Under the pieces are notes generated by a model that saw only the letters and a list, made by a program, of their open reading frames with translations, was not told where the DNA came from and ran no database searches. Below are positions 15,646-24,342 of a stretch of DNA of 49,926 nucleotides, one piece after another. The position numbers and the translations under genes were made by a program. The stretch's first letter is position 1, and each line of letters begins with the position of its first letter. Source of the DNA: an uncultured cyanobacterium (lineage in GTDB: Bacteria > Cyanobacteriota > Cyanobacteriia > Cyanobacteriales > Nostocaceae); assembly GCA_903903925.1 (NCBI GenBank), contig CAIVAU010000178.1, positions 1 to 49,926 of the forward strand, in the 5' to 3' direction.

Positions 15646-15694
15646 ATTTATCTAGGTAAATTTTTGTGATTTGGTTTTAGGGCGATGAATGCAT

Positions 15695-16234
15695 CTATAA
15701 TTTATTGATTGTGATCAGACAGCACTCAACACCTGTGTAGCGATCACTATTGACAAACAGTCCCCAAGGCAATTCCTCTACTTGAGCATTAACTGTGGTG
15801 AGCCAATGACGAAATTGTTTGTACAAGCAACTGTTGTATTGCCAGGGAGTATTGCTGGCTAATGACACAAGTCTGCCTTGTGGAGAAAGGCAATGGTAAG
15901 CCTTTTTTATATGAGAGATTTGTTGAGAAAAGGGTGGATTTTGTATGACGCTGTGATAGTGATTATGGAGATTGGGTGTGCTGATGAAATCTGAACTTAT
16001 AACACTGAATCCTTGAAGAGTCAGGATTGTCTGAAGTTCTATAATTGGTTCGATTACTTCTACAATTGCCTTACACTCTCCCATAGCAATGGCTAAATTA
16101 CCAAACCCAGCGGATGGCTCTAAACACAGACTACCTGACTCAATGTTGGATGCTTCTATCAACAACTCTACCACCCAGGAAGGAGAAGGGAATACATCCC
16201 ACTTTTTGAGGATTTCGTTATTCAGGTTTGACAA
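15695..16234 (-). CDS. Orphan NPPF-type DNA methyltransferase (short form)
   Basis: The 179-residue protein has FPSPSWVVELLIEAS, the SAM-binding motif I LCLEPSAGFGNLAIAMG, an acidic motif II (VEVIEP) and the catalytic motif IV QNPPFSQQ, characteristic of N6-adenine or N4-cytosine methyltransferases. The C-terminal strand is TGVECCLITINK. It is closely related in plan to the C-terminal half of the 25674-26732 protein (LEPSAGKG, ANPPFSKF, TGVATRILIINK) but lacks that protein's 180-residue N-terminal region. No restriction enzyme gene is next to it. It may modify element DNA; protein or RNA substrates cannot be excluded. Confidence 0.75.
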   Translation of the reverse strand: MSNLNNEILKKWDVFPSPSWVVELLIEASNIESGSLCLEPSAGFGNLAIAMGECKAIVEVIEPIIELQTILTLQGFSVISSDFISTPNLHNHYHSVIQNPPFSQQISHIKKAYHCLSPQGRLVSLASNTPWQYNSCLYKQFRHWLTTVNAQVEELPWGLFVNSDRYTGVECCLITINKL

Positions 16235-16272
16235 TTTTCACTATTTTGGTAACAGTTGATTGTGGGTGTGGC

Positions 16273-16989
16273 TCATATGCTATCCAAGCCTTCAAGGTAA
16301 GTTATTAAGCAAACTGGACCACCTACCTGATATAATGAGACGGCATCTTCCCATTCTTGGAAACTGGCTTTCTTGTCTTTGAGAATTTCGACAATAGCTG
16401 CTGGCAGTTTGATTTCTTTACCAGTTTCCAAGTCTTGGTGGGCGACTGTCTTTAAAAGCAGTTCCTGTTCGCTGATTACTTCCCGACCTTTAGATAGATT
16501 GATTTGATGCAATTGGGCTGCTACTCCCCAAAGGGGTAGTTTGAATTGTACTGATTTTTTCTGTTTCTTAGAATTGGATTTATGTTTTTTTGGTTTGACA
16601 ATGACTGGATTTTGGGGAGTTTTGATATTCAGGAGTTGAGGAAGTGTAAGCGATAGTTGCCCTCGTGGTGAAAGTTTCAGGCCACTATCAATGCTGCAAT
16701 GGGGGTAGATGATGCGGTGTTGGTGTTGGGCGGAGTGCCTGGGATCACCGAACACACGCAACTTCACTTTGATAGTGTGGGAAATCCAGCCATTGCCTCT
16801 GTCTGCACAATCTGGTAGCACAATTTGTGGTAAGCTTTCAGTCCACTCGAGCGTTACGATGCGATCGCCGGATAACCCTTCATGTATTTCCCTGAGTTTA
16901 GCACCAGGGTATTGTGCTTTAAACTGCTCTACCCAAGAGCGTTGCTTTTTATTGAGTTGGGGTTTTCTGGTTTGTTTTTTCTTTTCCAT
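16273..16989 (-). CDS. Hypothetical basic protein
   Basis: Not recognised. The 238-residue product starts with a Lys/Arg-rich segment (MEKKKQTRKPQLNKKQRSW), followed by EQFKAQYPGAKLREIHEGLS, a beta-rich part containing Cys and His (VLPDCADRGNGW; HQHRIIYPHCSIDSG), a second Lys-rich linker (KPKKHKSNSKKQKK) and a helical C-terminal part (LKDKKASFQEWEDAVSLY). It lies between the polymerase gene and the short methyltransferase gene on the same strand. The charge pattern suggests nucleic-acid contact. Confidence 0.55.
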   Translation of the reverse strand: MEKKKQTRKPQLNKKQRSWVEQFKAQYPGAKLREIHEGLSGDRIVTLEWTESLPQIVLPDCADRGNGWISHTIKVKLRVFGDPRHSAQHQHRIIYPHCSIDSGLKLSPRGQLSLTLPQLLNIKTPQNPVIVKPKKHKSNSKKQKKSVQFKLPLWGVAAQLHQINLSKGREVISEQELLLKTVAHQDLETGKEIKLPAAIVEILKDKKASFQEWEDAVSLYQVGGPVCLITYLEGLDSI

Positions 16990-17080
16990 AGGCAGTTTAA
17001 ATATCTAGAAATGGTGATGTCTGCACAGAGTTTTCAGAAGCTTTATGCAGATTGGCTATTCTTGTTGGCTCTGGGTAGTT

Positions 17081-19192
17081 CTATGGCTTGTCTACCCAGG
17101 AGTTGCAGATAATTGACTCTGGTGGTTCGTTTCTGTGTACGGGGACAAGGGAGATGAATTGGCTCATACTCCAACGCATCGCTTGTTGGATAGTGTTGGC
17201 AACATCTTGGGCATACTTGGTAGCAGATATAACATCTAGCTCATCGTGGCAAGAGTTTCCCATCCAAACTTTTCCTACCCATTCTGAGTGTTGGTCGTAA
17301 ATTTCTACGAACTTGGCTTTGGCAAGTTTGATAATGGTAGCTTCGGTCAATGTCCAGTATGCAGCGCAGGCATCTGGCAAGCGTACCGAAAGCTGCGTTC
17401 TCTCCCCAAAATCTTGTGGATATTTGGGCAGAAACACGTAGCGTCCTGAAAGTGATTTGACACAGCCAACACCAAACTTCGTGCGAGCCTCTATTTCAGC
17501 TAATCCCAAAACGGGAGGTTTAAACTTGTTGGCATCTTGTACTAGCTGCCACTGGAATTGTGCCAAGGTGGAATAGGTGTTCTTCCAACTGCTAATGTGC
17601 AGTTTAGCTTCTGACAAACTTAGTTCGATCCCAGAACCCACCCTCACTGTTTCTTGATGCCGTTTAGGTCCCGATCCGTTCTGGCATCCATAATGAGCAT
17701 TTTTACTGACTGACCTCAATAATGAGGCTTGGGAGTGGTTGGGGTGTGTTTTATCATTTTTCCAATGTTTAATGTTTTCTTCCGTCCATTCTTCACCCAA
17801 TCCTTGAAAAGAGGCAATTTTGGTGGCGATAATGCAGAAGGCATCACTGGTAGGTGAATTTAGTTTTTGGATGAGCAGATTGTCACCCGATGCTTGGGCT
17901 GCGATCGCAGTATGAGCGCTCATAAGGTCATTGATAATATAGTTGTAACCTGGTGGTGCTACGAACACGCTTCGCACGCTCTTGCAGTTCAACTGTCTTA
18001 GCTCGTAAGGCATTTTATCTGGGTGAGGCGGGGTCTGTAAATTGGGTTCTCGGCAATTCGAGCGTCCCAATCCCATTGGTCCAATTTGGTTGTAGCTTCC
18101 TCGGACTCGACCATCTTTTAAGTTTCTGGCAATTCCTTTGAGGTAGTTGATATAATTTTGCTGGGTGCGAATGAGCGATAGCAATTTGAGGGACGGGATA
18201 CGCCAATGGGCGCTGAGGGTTTCTGCTGATGTGTCTTTAAGATTGAGTTTGAATTTGGCATTAATGAGTGGCAGCAGTGCTTTTGGACTGTTAATTGCCC
18301 CTACAGCTTCTGGAAAAGTTGCTTGCAACTGGGAGAACAATTTTTCTAATACCAACTCATATTCAGCAGTCACCTGTTGTAGAACCCTAGAGTCTACAGG
18401 CATTCCGTAGTGTTCCATTTGGGCAAATGCAGGCGTTGCTGCACACTCGATCAACCCATGTTCCCAAGCACCCACCGCTTCCATCAGGGGTTTGAGCTTG
18501 TCGTAAATTTCCAAGACCACAGCGGCATCGGTAGCCGCATAGTTGATCTGCCGATTAGAGAGCTTGCCTTTTGCCAGTTCCCCCCAGCCCCAGTCAGAGG
18601 TTTGTGCCGACTTGTCAATAGTAATGCCCAACCGCAGGCATAGAGATTCTAAAGAGTGGGGACGACCGTTTCTTTGGTCTAACCATTGCGTTAGTCCTGC
18701 CCAGTACACTTGGGAAAGTAGCTGGGTATCAATAACATTTCTAATGGGAAATCCATATTTAGCAAGCATGAAGGATTGTTCAAATCCCATTGAATGACCG
18801 ACTACTTCCACCTTAGGGTTTGCCAGTCTTTCTCTGAGAGTTCTCCAAAAACCAATCAATTTTAGCTGTTGGTGCGATCGCGCTCGCTCCTGGGGTTTCC
18901 ATCCCAAATCAATCACCATGACTCTTGCGCTACTAAGGGAGTCCTTTACTGCTATTTGTATGAGCCTGATTTCTCCAGTGTCTGGGGATAAGCCTCCGTC
19001 TGAGTCTCGTATTGTTGAATAAGTTTCCAAGTCAAACCCAAATCTGTTGCAGTTTTTCCACACCTCAACGCACTGGTTGAATCTGTCGTCGTTGAGCAAA
19101 ACCACGCTTTGTTTCTTCGTCTCATCTGGCTCAAGCATCAACGAGTATTGGTGGAAAGATGCATTATTCTTTTTACTCATCTTGTTCGGCAC
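17081..19192 (-). CDS. Family A DNA polymerase with 3'-5' exonuclease domain, divergent motif A
   Basis: The product is about 703 residues from a GTG at 19192 with GGAG five bases upstream; a TTG (19207) and an ATG further in are alternatives. The N-terminal part is a DEDD exonuclease: FGFDLETYS, VEVVGHSMGFEQSF and NYAATDAAVV (Y-x3-D). The C-terminal part is a PolA palm and fingers: RSNCREPNLQTPP, the O-helix LLRSVSKNAHYGCQNGSG (Arg and Lys kept) and motif C NSCHDELDV. Motif A reads IINDLMSAHTAIAA in place of the usual DYSQIELR; the metal-binding Asp is kept but the steric-gate Glu region is replaced. There is no 5' nuclease domain. It is likely the element's own polymerase or a repair enzyme. 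Confidence 0.88.
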   Translation of the reverse strand: MPNKMSKKNNASFHQYSLMLEPDETKKQSVVLLNDDRFNQCVEVWKNCNRFGFDLETYSTIRDSDGGLSPDTGEIRLIQIAVKDSLSSARVMVIDLGWKPQERARSHQQLKLIGFWRTLRERLANPKVEVVGHSMGFEQSFMLAKYGFPIRNVIDTQLLSQVYWAGLTQWLDQRNGRPHSLESLCLRLGITIDKSAQTSDWGWGELAKGKLSNRQINYAATDAAVVLEIYDKLKPLMEAVGAWEHGLIECAATPAFAQMEHYGMPVDSRVLQQVTAEYELVLEKLFSQLQATFPEAVGAINSPKALLPLINAKFKLNLKDTSAETLSAHWRIPSLKLLSLIRTQQNYINYLKGIARNLKDGRVRGSYNQIGPMGLGRSNCREPNLQTPPHPDKMPYELRQLNCKSVRSVFVAPPGYNYIINDLMSAHTAIAAQASGDNLLIQKLNSPTSDAFCIIATKIASFQGLGEEWTEENIKHWKNDKTHPNHSQASLLRSVSKNAHYGCQNGSGPKRHQETVRVGSGIELSLSEAKLHISSWKNTYSTLAQFQWQLVQDANKFKPPVLGLAEIEARTKFGVGCVKSLSGRYVFLPKYPQDFGERTQLSVRLPDACAAYWTLTEATIIKLAKAKFVEIYDQHSEWVGKVWMGNSCHDELDVISATKYAQDVANTIQQAMRWSMSQFISLVPVHRNEPPESIICNSWVDKP

Positions 19193-19218
19193 TAATTCTC
19201 CAATCAATTGATTTAAAC

Positions 19219-19271
19219 CTCCGCTCTTACTGCCGATATAGCAAGCGCGATTACGGCAGAGAAAAGCGGAG
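19219..19271. repeat. Two-tier hairpin upstream of the polymerase gene
   Basis: CTCCGCT (19219-19225) pairs with AGCGGAG (19265-19271) and, inside it, CTGCCG (19230-19235) pairs with CGGCAG (19254-19259). It begins 27 bases upstream of the chosen polymerase start and could be a leader structure or the terminator of the 19392-19739 gene. Confidence 0.4.
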
Positions 19272-19391
19272 AAATTTTTCTAGATCAGTGGTTTGTATTG
19301 TTTGTGTAGAAGATATTTAGGTTGTTTTCTAACACTACATGTTGCCACTTTTAGTGATAAAGTAGTAATGATTGTAGGCAGCGCCCATTGT

Positions 19392-19739
19392 TTATTCAGT
19401 TGGATTGATGAAAATTACTACTTTCTGCATTCGGAAAACAGTTGAATTGATTTCCAATAAGTACTGTTGAGAGGGATGCTGAGATAGAAAATAATGGAAG
19501 TCATCAAGATGAGTAAGGGTCAATTCTCGAGGCAGTATCGTTTCTTTAACATTAAGAACGATTTTCGGATAATCTCGTGGTTCACACCTTGTTACTGTCA
19601 GCAAATGGTAAGTCAGGTACTTGATATTTAAGTAGTAATCTGTCGTAGAATAAATTTTGATAAATTCCGACAATTCTTCGATTCTATTAATTTTTTGTTG
19701 ATGGACTTGTCTATCTTCTGTTTGGCAAGATATTTCCAT
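19392..19739 (-). CDS. Hypothetical protein (115 aa)
   Basis: Not recognised. The product starts MEISCQTEDRQVHQQKINRI, has a Tyr-rich helical middle (DYYLNIKYLTYHLLTV) and a beta/alpha C-terminal half (IVLNVKETILPREL; HYFLSQHPSQQYLLEI). It has no membrane segment or signal. It lies between the polymerase and gamma/tau genes with intergenic regions of over 180 bp on both sides, so it may be transcribed alone. Confidence 0.5.
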   Translation of the reverse strand: MEISCQTEDRQVHQQKINRIEELSEFIKIYSTTDYYLNIKYLTYHLLTVTRCEPRDYPKIVLNVKETILPRELTLTHLDDFHYFLSQHPSQQYLLEINSTVFRMQKVVIFINPTE

Positions 19740-20003
19740 ATGGATTTGGTATTAAATTCTCAACAAACAAAGGCGTCAGCCCCTACGGGGAATTCAAAGT
19801 TCAAAATTCAAAGTTCAAAATTAGGAACTCCATAAACAAATTTAGGGGCTTGTAACAAGGACGCATTTCCAATTCAAAGTTCAAAATAAATATTTTTTTG
19901 GATTCATAATTTTGAATTGGAGCGAAGCGAGTGGTCGGCCATTAATGGCTGATAACAAGAAGCCCCTTAGTTGAGGGGCTGTCAATGAAAATTTGTGAGA
20001 TTT
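19740..20003. other. Intergenic repeats and terminator after gamma/tau
   Basis: No gene is supported. The gap contains several copies of TTCAAAATTCAAAGTTC-type repeats and, at 19961-19980, the hairpin AGCCCCT/AGGGGCT with a 6-base loop. On the minus strand this lies 23 bases past the gamma/tau stop and is followed by TCTTGTT, so it is a probable terminator. Confidence 0.55.
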
Positions 20004-21305
20004 TTAACTGGTCGCTATCAACTGTTGTACTGTTTCTACCCAAACTGGTGCTTTCTTCCCATAAACTGGTATAAGAGAATCCCACTGTTTTTGCAGAGAT
20101 TCTCTGCTCATATCTGGTAGTTGTTGCTGTGCCCAGGCAATGGCATCAGCAGGGGTTTTCCAGCTGATCCACGGTGGATTGTCTGAAATGGGAATGAATG
20201 TAGTTGAAGTAGTAGATTTAGCAGGAGGTAGAAGCCCGAGAATGGCAACCTCTAACCATAATTGTGGTTGAGTGGAGAGCTTTACCTGTACTTCACACTG
20301 TCTCAGGTGTTGTTGTGCTTGAAGGATAGCTGTAGTATCCCACGATGATGCCATCTCACACAACTCCATCCAACTGTCCGCAGTCATCGTCACCATCTTC
20401 TTATTGCTGGGAGATGTTTTGGCAATGAGCATATCTCTGAAGAAAGCAGTCAGATTTTGCAAAATTACCAGTGGTTCCTTACCCCACTCTAATAAGTTGC
20501 GAATGATGCCAATTACTGAATCACTGTCATTATTAGCAATCTTCTCTACCAGGGTCAGTAGTTCTTGTTCTGGCACTATGCCTGCTAATTCCCACACCCA
20601 ATTGGTAGTAATGGTGGTGGACAACAGACTCAGTTGATCCAAGAGACATTGAGCATCCCTTAAGCATCCTGAAGACAGTTGTACTACTAGCCGCAGGGCT
20701 TCTGGAGTAATATCGATTAATTCTTCTGTAACTAGATGTTGTAGGTGTTTCACCATATCCTCAACACCAATCCTCTTAAAATCGAACCGTTGGCATCGAG
20801 AGGCGATGGTGGCAGGGACTTTGTGAACTTCTGTGGTGCAGAGGACAAACACCACATTCGCAGGAGGTTCTTCCAAAGTCTTCAGTAGCGCTTGGAATGC
20901 TTGAATAGAGAGGGAGTGGCACTCATCGATGGAATAAATCTTGTAGCGGCTATTGATAGGTGCAACATGGGTGCGGCTAATAATCTCCCTGATGTTTTCC
21001 ACTCCAGAATTGCTAGCAGCATCTATCTCTACTACATCCAACGATGATCCATTAGTAATTGCAGTGCATGAGGAGCATTTGCTACAAGGGGATGAGGTAG
21101 GAGAATCACCCTGTTGACAGTTAAGGGATTTTGCTAAGATGCGAGCGGATGATGTTTTGCCAGTACCCCTAGGACCAGTGAACAGATATGCTGGGGCAAT
21201 TCTAGCAGTAGTGATGGCATTGGAGAGAGTGGTGGCGATCGCCTGTTGACCCACAAGTTGAGCAAAGGATTGGGGACGGTATTTAAGGTGTAATGGTTGG
21301 TACAT
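20004..21305 (-). CDS. dnaX: DNA polymerase III gamma/tau subunit (clamp loader ATPase)
   Basis: The ATG at 21305 (MYQPLHLKYRPQSFAQLVGQ) is chosen because YxxLxxKYRPxxFxxLVGQ is the universal DnaX start; the frame is open 17 codons further. The 433 residues show Walker A GPRGTGKTS (44-52), zinc-module cysteines with C-x2-C-x2-C at 74-80 and one before, VVEIDAASNSGVENIREI, Walker B SIDECHSL, sensor 1 LCTTEVHKVP and the SRC motif. The C-terminal part is short and lacks the long tau region that binds DnaE and DnaB in model bacteria. It supplies ATPase activity to load the clamp encoded 95 bp upstream. Confidence 0.95.
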   Translation of the reverse strand: MYQPLHLKYRPQSFAQLVGQQAIATTLSNAITTARIAPAYLFTGPRGTGKTSSARILAKSLNCQQGDSPTSSPCSKCSSCTAITNGSSLDVVEIDAASNSGVENIREIISRTHVAPINSRYKIYSIDECHSLSIQAFQALLKTLEEPPANVVFVLCTTEVHKVPATIASRCQRFDFKRIGVEDMVKHLQHLVTEELIDITPEALRLVVQLSSGCLRDAQCLLDQLSLLSTTITTNWVWELAGIVPEQELLTLVEKIANNDSDSVIGIIRNLLEWGKEPLVILQNLTAFFRDMLIAKTSPSNKKMVTMTADSWMELCEMASSWDTTAILQAQQHLRQCEVQVKLSTQPQLWLEVAILGLLPPAKSTTSTTFIPISDNPPWISWKTPADAIAWAQQQLPDMSRESLQKQWDSLIPVYGKKAPVWVETVQQLIATS

Positions 21306-21399
21306 AATTGAAGTAGTCGGAATGTAGACGTGATAAAATGCCCCAGACTCAAGCAATGGAGTAGAGTTTGGGTGCAGCAGTAGGGATTGACGGAGTTAG

Positions 21400-22842
21400 T
21401 TATGCAGCCGCTTCGGTTTTCTTCTTTCTGCCTTTGGTTTGAGTGGTGGGAGAATGGGTTGCTGTGGAGGTGACAGAGGACACCTCAGCATCTGTGTTAA
21501 CTTCAGGTGGCTGTGGCGACGCTTCTAGACTACCTTCTGCCATCACAAGAGCAACTTCAGCAGCAGCTTCTATTGTTGAGGGTGGTGTTTCTTTGGAAGT
21601 GGACGGTGTTTGCTGATTGGCCGTGGAGATCTCCTCAGTTGTTACAGATTCTGTGGTAGATGAAGGATCTATTGTCATAAAAGCTTCTTCAGCAGCAATG
21701 AGTTGGAGGGGCATCACCAAGATTAAGTGATTCAAAATGCCACCAACAGGAGTGATAATCACAGGAGTTGTAGGTTCGTTTGCCTGAATCAACACTTCAT
21801 CAGTAGGAATAAACCTCAAAGCATCGCTGAGGTATTTGATATTGAAGCCGATATGTAACTTTTGCTCTTGGCCGCCCTTTGACTTAATGGGAATTGATTC
21901 GACAGCACCACCTACATCTTGGTATTGTGTACATAGGTTTGCTTGCTGATTACGGTAGTCAAAGGTAATGGCAACAACTTTCTCCTTCTGACCTGCAACA
22001 ATTCCTACTCGTTTTAAGACATTATCCAACACTTTTCTATCAGTGGTGAATTGATGTTGAAATTGTTGGGGAATTAGTGATGGGTATTTGGGGTATTCTC
22101 CTTCGATTAGCCTGCTGGTTATACGAAAGCTTGGTAAGTCAAACACTGCAATCCCATTCCCTATGTTAATCTTACACTCACTGTTCTCTCCCATACTCCC
22201 CAATATCTTCTGCAATTCCGTCAGTGTTTGATGGGGAATTGTCATTTCTAGGAAGTCGGAGTCGGATGCATTCTCTGTATTTCCACTAGATTCTAAAGTG
22301 CCAGAGGCAACTGCCAGACGATGACCGTCAGTCGCCGCAGCCTCCCAATGAGTGCTAGCAAACTTAAAATGTACTCCTGCTATAACTAACTTAGTTTCAT
22401 CTAGACTTGCTGCAAACAGTGTCGCCTCTAACGCTTGCAGTAGTTTGGATGCTGGCAATGTAATGGTAGTGCCATTCGCTTCAGGGAGTGCTGGGAATTC
22501 TTCAGGGTTGACAGTTTGGATGCGACATTTGCCAGTAGAGTGAGAGAGGACAGCGTTGTTGTCTGCGACTTCTAGAGTAATGTCGCTTTTAGGGAGAGAG
22601 GAGACGAGTTGAGAGAGGAGTTTGGCAGGCAGAGCAATGATGTCGCCATTATCCACAGAGCATTTGCATTCTGCGCGAATGCCTAGACTCATGTCGAAGG
22701 CACTTATCACTATATGTTGTCTGTGTTGATCTGCAAAGAGTAACAAATTGTTGAGGATGGGATGATGGGGTTTATTGGAGACTGCATAGTTGACAACGGA
22801 GAGTGTGTCAGCGAAGTCTTTTTGAGGGATTTTGATTTTCAT
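21400..22842 (-). CDS. dnaN: DNA polymerase III beta sliding clamp with long C-terminal tail
   Basis: The 480-residue product has three clamp domains, residues 1 to about 381: MKIKIPQKDFADTLSVVNYA, then WEAAATDGHRLAVASG (the DGHRLA signature), SFRITSRLIEGEYPKYPSLI, and the C-terminal LVMPLQL, which corresponds to the MPMRL end of E. coli beta beside the peptide-binding cleft. In most bacteria the protein stops there. Here about 99 more residues follow, rich in Thr, Ser, Glu and Ala, ending in a basic KGRKKKTEAAA. Several neighbours carry clamp-binding peptides. It is probably the processivity clamp of the element, upstream of gamma/tau on the same strand. Confidence 0.93.
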   Translation of the reverse strand: MKIKIPQKDFADTLSVVNYAVSNKPHHPILNNLLLFADQHRQHIVISAFDMSLGIRAECKCSVDNGDIIALPAKLLSQLVSSLPKSDITLEVADNNAVLSHSTGKCRIQTVNPEEFPALPEANGTTITLPASKLLQALEATLFAASLDETKLVIAGVHFKFASTHWEAAATDGHRLAVASGTLESSGNTENASDSDFLEMTIPHQTLTELQKILGSMGENSECKINIGNGIAVFDLPSFRITSRLIEGEYPKYPSLIPQQFQHQFTTDRKVLDNVLKRVGIVAGQKEKVVAITFDYRNQQANLCTQYQDVGGAVESIPIKSKGGQEQKLHIGFNIKYLSDALRFIPTDEVLIQANEPTTPVIITPVGGILNHLILVMPLQLIAAEEAFMTIDPSSTTESVTTEEISTANQQTPSTSKETPPSTIEAAAEVALVMAEGSLEASPQPPEVNTDAEVSSVTSTATHSPTTQTKGRKKKTEAAA

Positions 22843-22873
22843 GCTAATTATAAGGTATGGGTTGAATCAGTTG

Positions 22874-22942
22874 GGTGCTTAGTGTCACTCTAAGCACCTA
22901 TATTCTCGGTAATTACTTTAGGTAATGATGGGAGTAATTACC
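22874..22942. repeat. Pair of hairpins between DUF5895-like and dnaN genes
   Basis: GGTGCTTAG (22874-22882) and CTAAGCACC (22890-22898) form one perfect 9-bp stem; GGTAATTAC (22908-22916) and GTAATTACC (22934-22942) form another. Neither has a T-run. They sit in the leader of dnaN and could affect readthrough from the gene upstream. Confidence 0.45.
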
Positions 22943-22962
22943 CTGCGGAAACAGTTGCACGC

Positions 22963-23817
22963 CTACTCAGAGGCAGCAGGAAGTGCTGATGTTTCGGGAG
23001 ACCCAGGAATCATGAGTGGCTTGGCGGGTTCAAGTGATTCCCAGACATACTCCTTAGTGGTTTTGTTGAATCCCATAAAGTAGCTGCGCCAGTTTTCTAT
23101 TTTTAGTCGTTCGTGGTCTACCACTCTACAGGCAAAGCTCTTTTGCTTCGTACCGACCAGTTCCCTGGCTGTTCTAAAACAGAACACGCCAAGGCTGTAG
23201 AACATTGCATTCTTTTGTTTAGCTGGGATGCCATTGACGATGGAGTGGCAGATATTAAGTTCATTACAGAATTCCTGCCAATGTGCAGCAAAGGTAGCTT
23301 GGTTAGCGCCTGCTGCTTTATAGATGAGGGGAATTTGGTGCAGTGGTTGGTTCTCCTGATTCAATAAGAAGGCTTGGAAGTATTGGAGGTTACCAATATT
23401 CTCGTCTTCTCTCATCTGGGCAGTGTAGCGCCCCAAAACAACTGTGGAGTTGCTTTCCTGAGATTGCTTTCTGTCATACCCCAACACCGGTGTTTTGGGA
23501 CAGACTAGCATTCTGGGGTTTTGGATGAGAATGCCTTGTTCTTCAGCACCGCTAGACTCAAACGTATAGGTAATGAGTTGTTTCTCATCAAACTCCTTCC
23601 ACCCAGCGATCGCCATTTGGTTGACAGCTACAAAATAGCCACAGGTAGCAGCGGTGGTACCACGTAGTGCTTGAAGGCGAGGGAGTTTGGCATTAGGATC
23701 GAGGAATTCGGGAGAGCAGAATTCATCCCTTTCTTGTACAGGAGTTGTAGGTTCATTTTGAGGGTTACTTTGAGGGACAACAGTAGAATTTAATTCTTTG
23801 TTTTGTACTTTTGTCAT
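22963..23817 (-). CDS. Cyanobacterial conserved protein (DUF5895-like)
   Basis: The 284-residue product has a disordered Asn/Gln/Pro-rich start, then FLDPNAKLPRLQALRGTTAA, CGYFVAVNQMAIAGWKEFDE, LITYTFESSGAEEQGILI, PRMLVCPKTPVLGYDRK and QEFCNELNICHSIVNGI. This set of motifs recalls the cyanobacteria-restricted family DUF5895, from memory; its biochemical role is not known. Members commonly lie near replication genes of accessory elements. It is the gene just upstream of dnaN, separated by a 120-bp leader with two hairpins. Confidence 0.6.
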   Translation of the reverse strand: MTKVQNKELNSTVVPQSNPQNEPTTPVQERDEFCSPEFLDPNAKLPRLQALRGTTAATCGYFVAVNQMAIAGWKEFDEKQLITYTFESSGAEEQGILIQNPRMLVCPKTPVLGYDRKQSQESNSTVVLGRYTAQMREDENIGNLQYFQAFLLNQENQPLHQIPLIYKAAGANQATFAAHWQEFCNELNICHSIVNGIPAKQKNAMFYSLGVFCFRTARELVGTKQKSFACRVVDHERLKIENWRSYFMGFNKTTKEYVWESLEPAKPLMIPGSPETSALPAASE

Positions 23818-23881
23818 TGTTGTTCAAGTTGATGATGGTGTAGTAAATTAGTAAGGTGTCAGTGTTGGGAGAGGTTAGATG

Positions 23882-24025
23882 GTAAGAATACAGGAGTCAG
23901 AATACAGGAGTCAGAATTGTTAAATAATTAGGAGATAACAGGAGCAATTCTCGGCATGAAGACAGATACAAAACCCTTATAAATTCTTAATTCTGACTCC
24001 TGACTCCTGACTCCTGACTTCTTAC
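23882..24025. repeat. MITE/REP-like inverted-repeat element, copy 1
   Basis: A 144-bp unit begins GTAAGAATACAGGAGTCAG and ends with CTGACTCCTGACTTCTTAC, so its ends are inverted repeats made of AGGAGTC/GACTCCT heptamers. A homologous copy lies at 27105-27243. Its interior (GAATTGTTAAA, AACAGGAG, GAAGAC-GATAC) is also shared. No coding capacity. Confidence 0.75.
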
Positions 24026-24033
24026 GTTAGATG

Positions 24034-24342
24034 TTAGAAGTCCATATCAACTTCTGCATAGTTTCTGCCATTGCCATTTTGAGTAGAGAGAACCAAAGAT
24101 TTGGGATTAATTAACTCCAGTTCCTTAGCGATTTGTTGTTGACGTTGTTGGCAGAGAGACTGATAGATTTGTTGAAGATTTTGGATAGTTTCAGTTAGAT
24201 TTTGCAGACAATCAATACCAAAACTAAGCGTTAAAGTCTCTGCATCTTCAATAAAGCTGCATGATTGGCGATCGCCATTGTTGTAAGAAGTGATGTATGT
24301 CTTATCACTAATGTGAACCGTGAAAGAATGGGAGATTTTCAT
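24034..24342 (-). CDS. Small hypothetical protein (102 aa)
   Basis: Not recognised. A beta-rich N-terminal half (KISHSFTVHISDKTYITSY; CSFIEDAETLTLSFGID) is followed by a long Gln-rich helix (NLTETIQNLQQIYQSLCQQR, QQQIAKELELI) and a polar tail. It is followed on its strand by repeat copy 1, and preceded by another repeat-rich gap. It could form dimers through the helix; the function is unknown. Confidence 0.5.
   Translation of the reverse strand: MKISHSFTVHISDKTYITSYNNGDRQSCSFIEDAETLTLSFGIDCLQNLTETIQNLQQIYQSLCQQRQQQIAKELELINPKSLVLSTQNGNGRNYAEVDMDF

Noticed and set aside
19219..19271. tRNA-like or riboswitch structure upstream of the polymerase gene
   Set aside because: Only two nested short stems are present; there is no tRNA cloverleaf, CCA end or known aptamer core.
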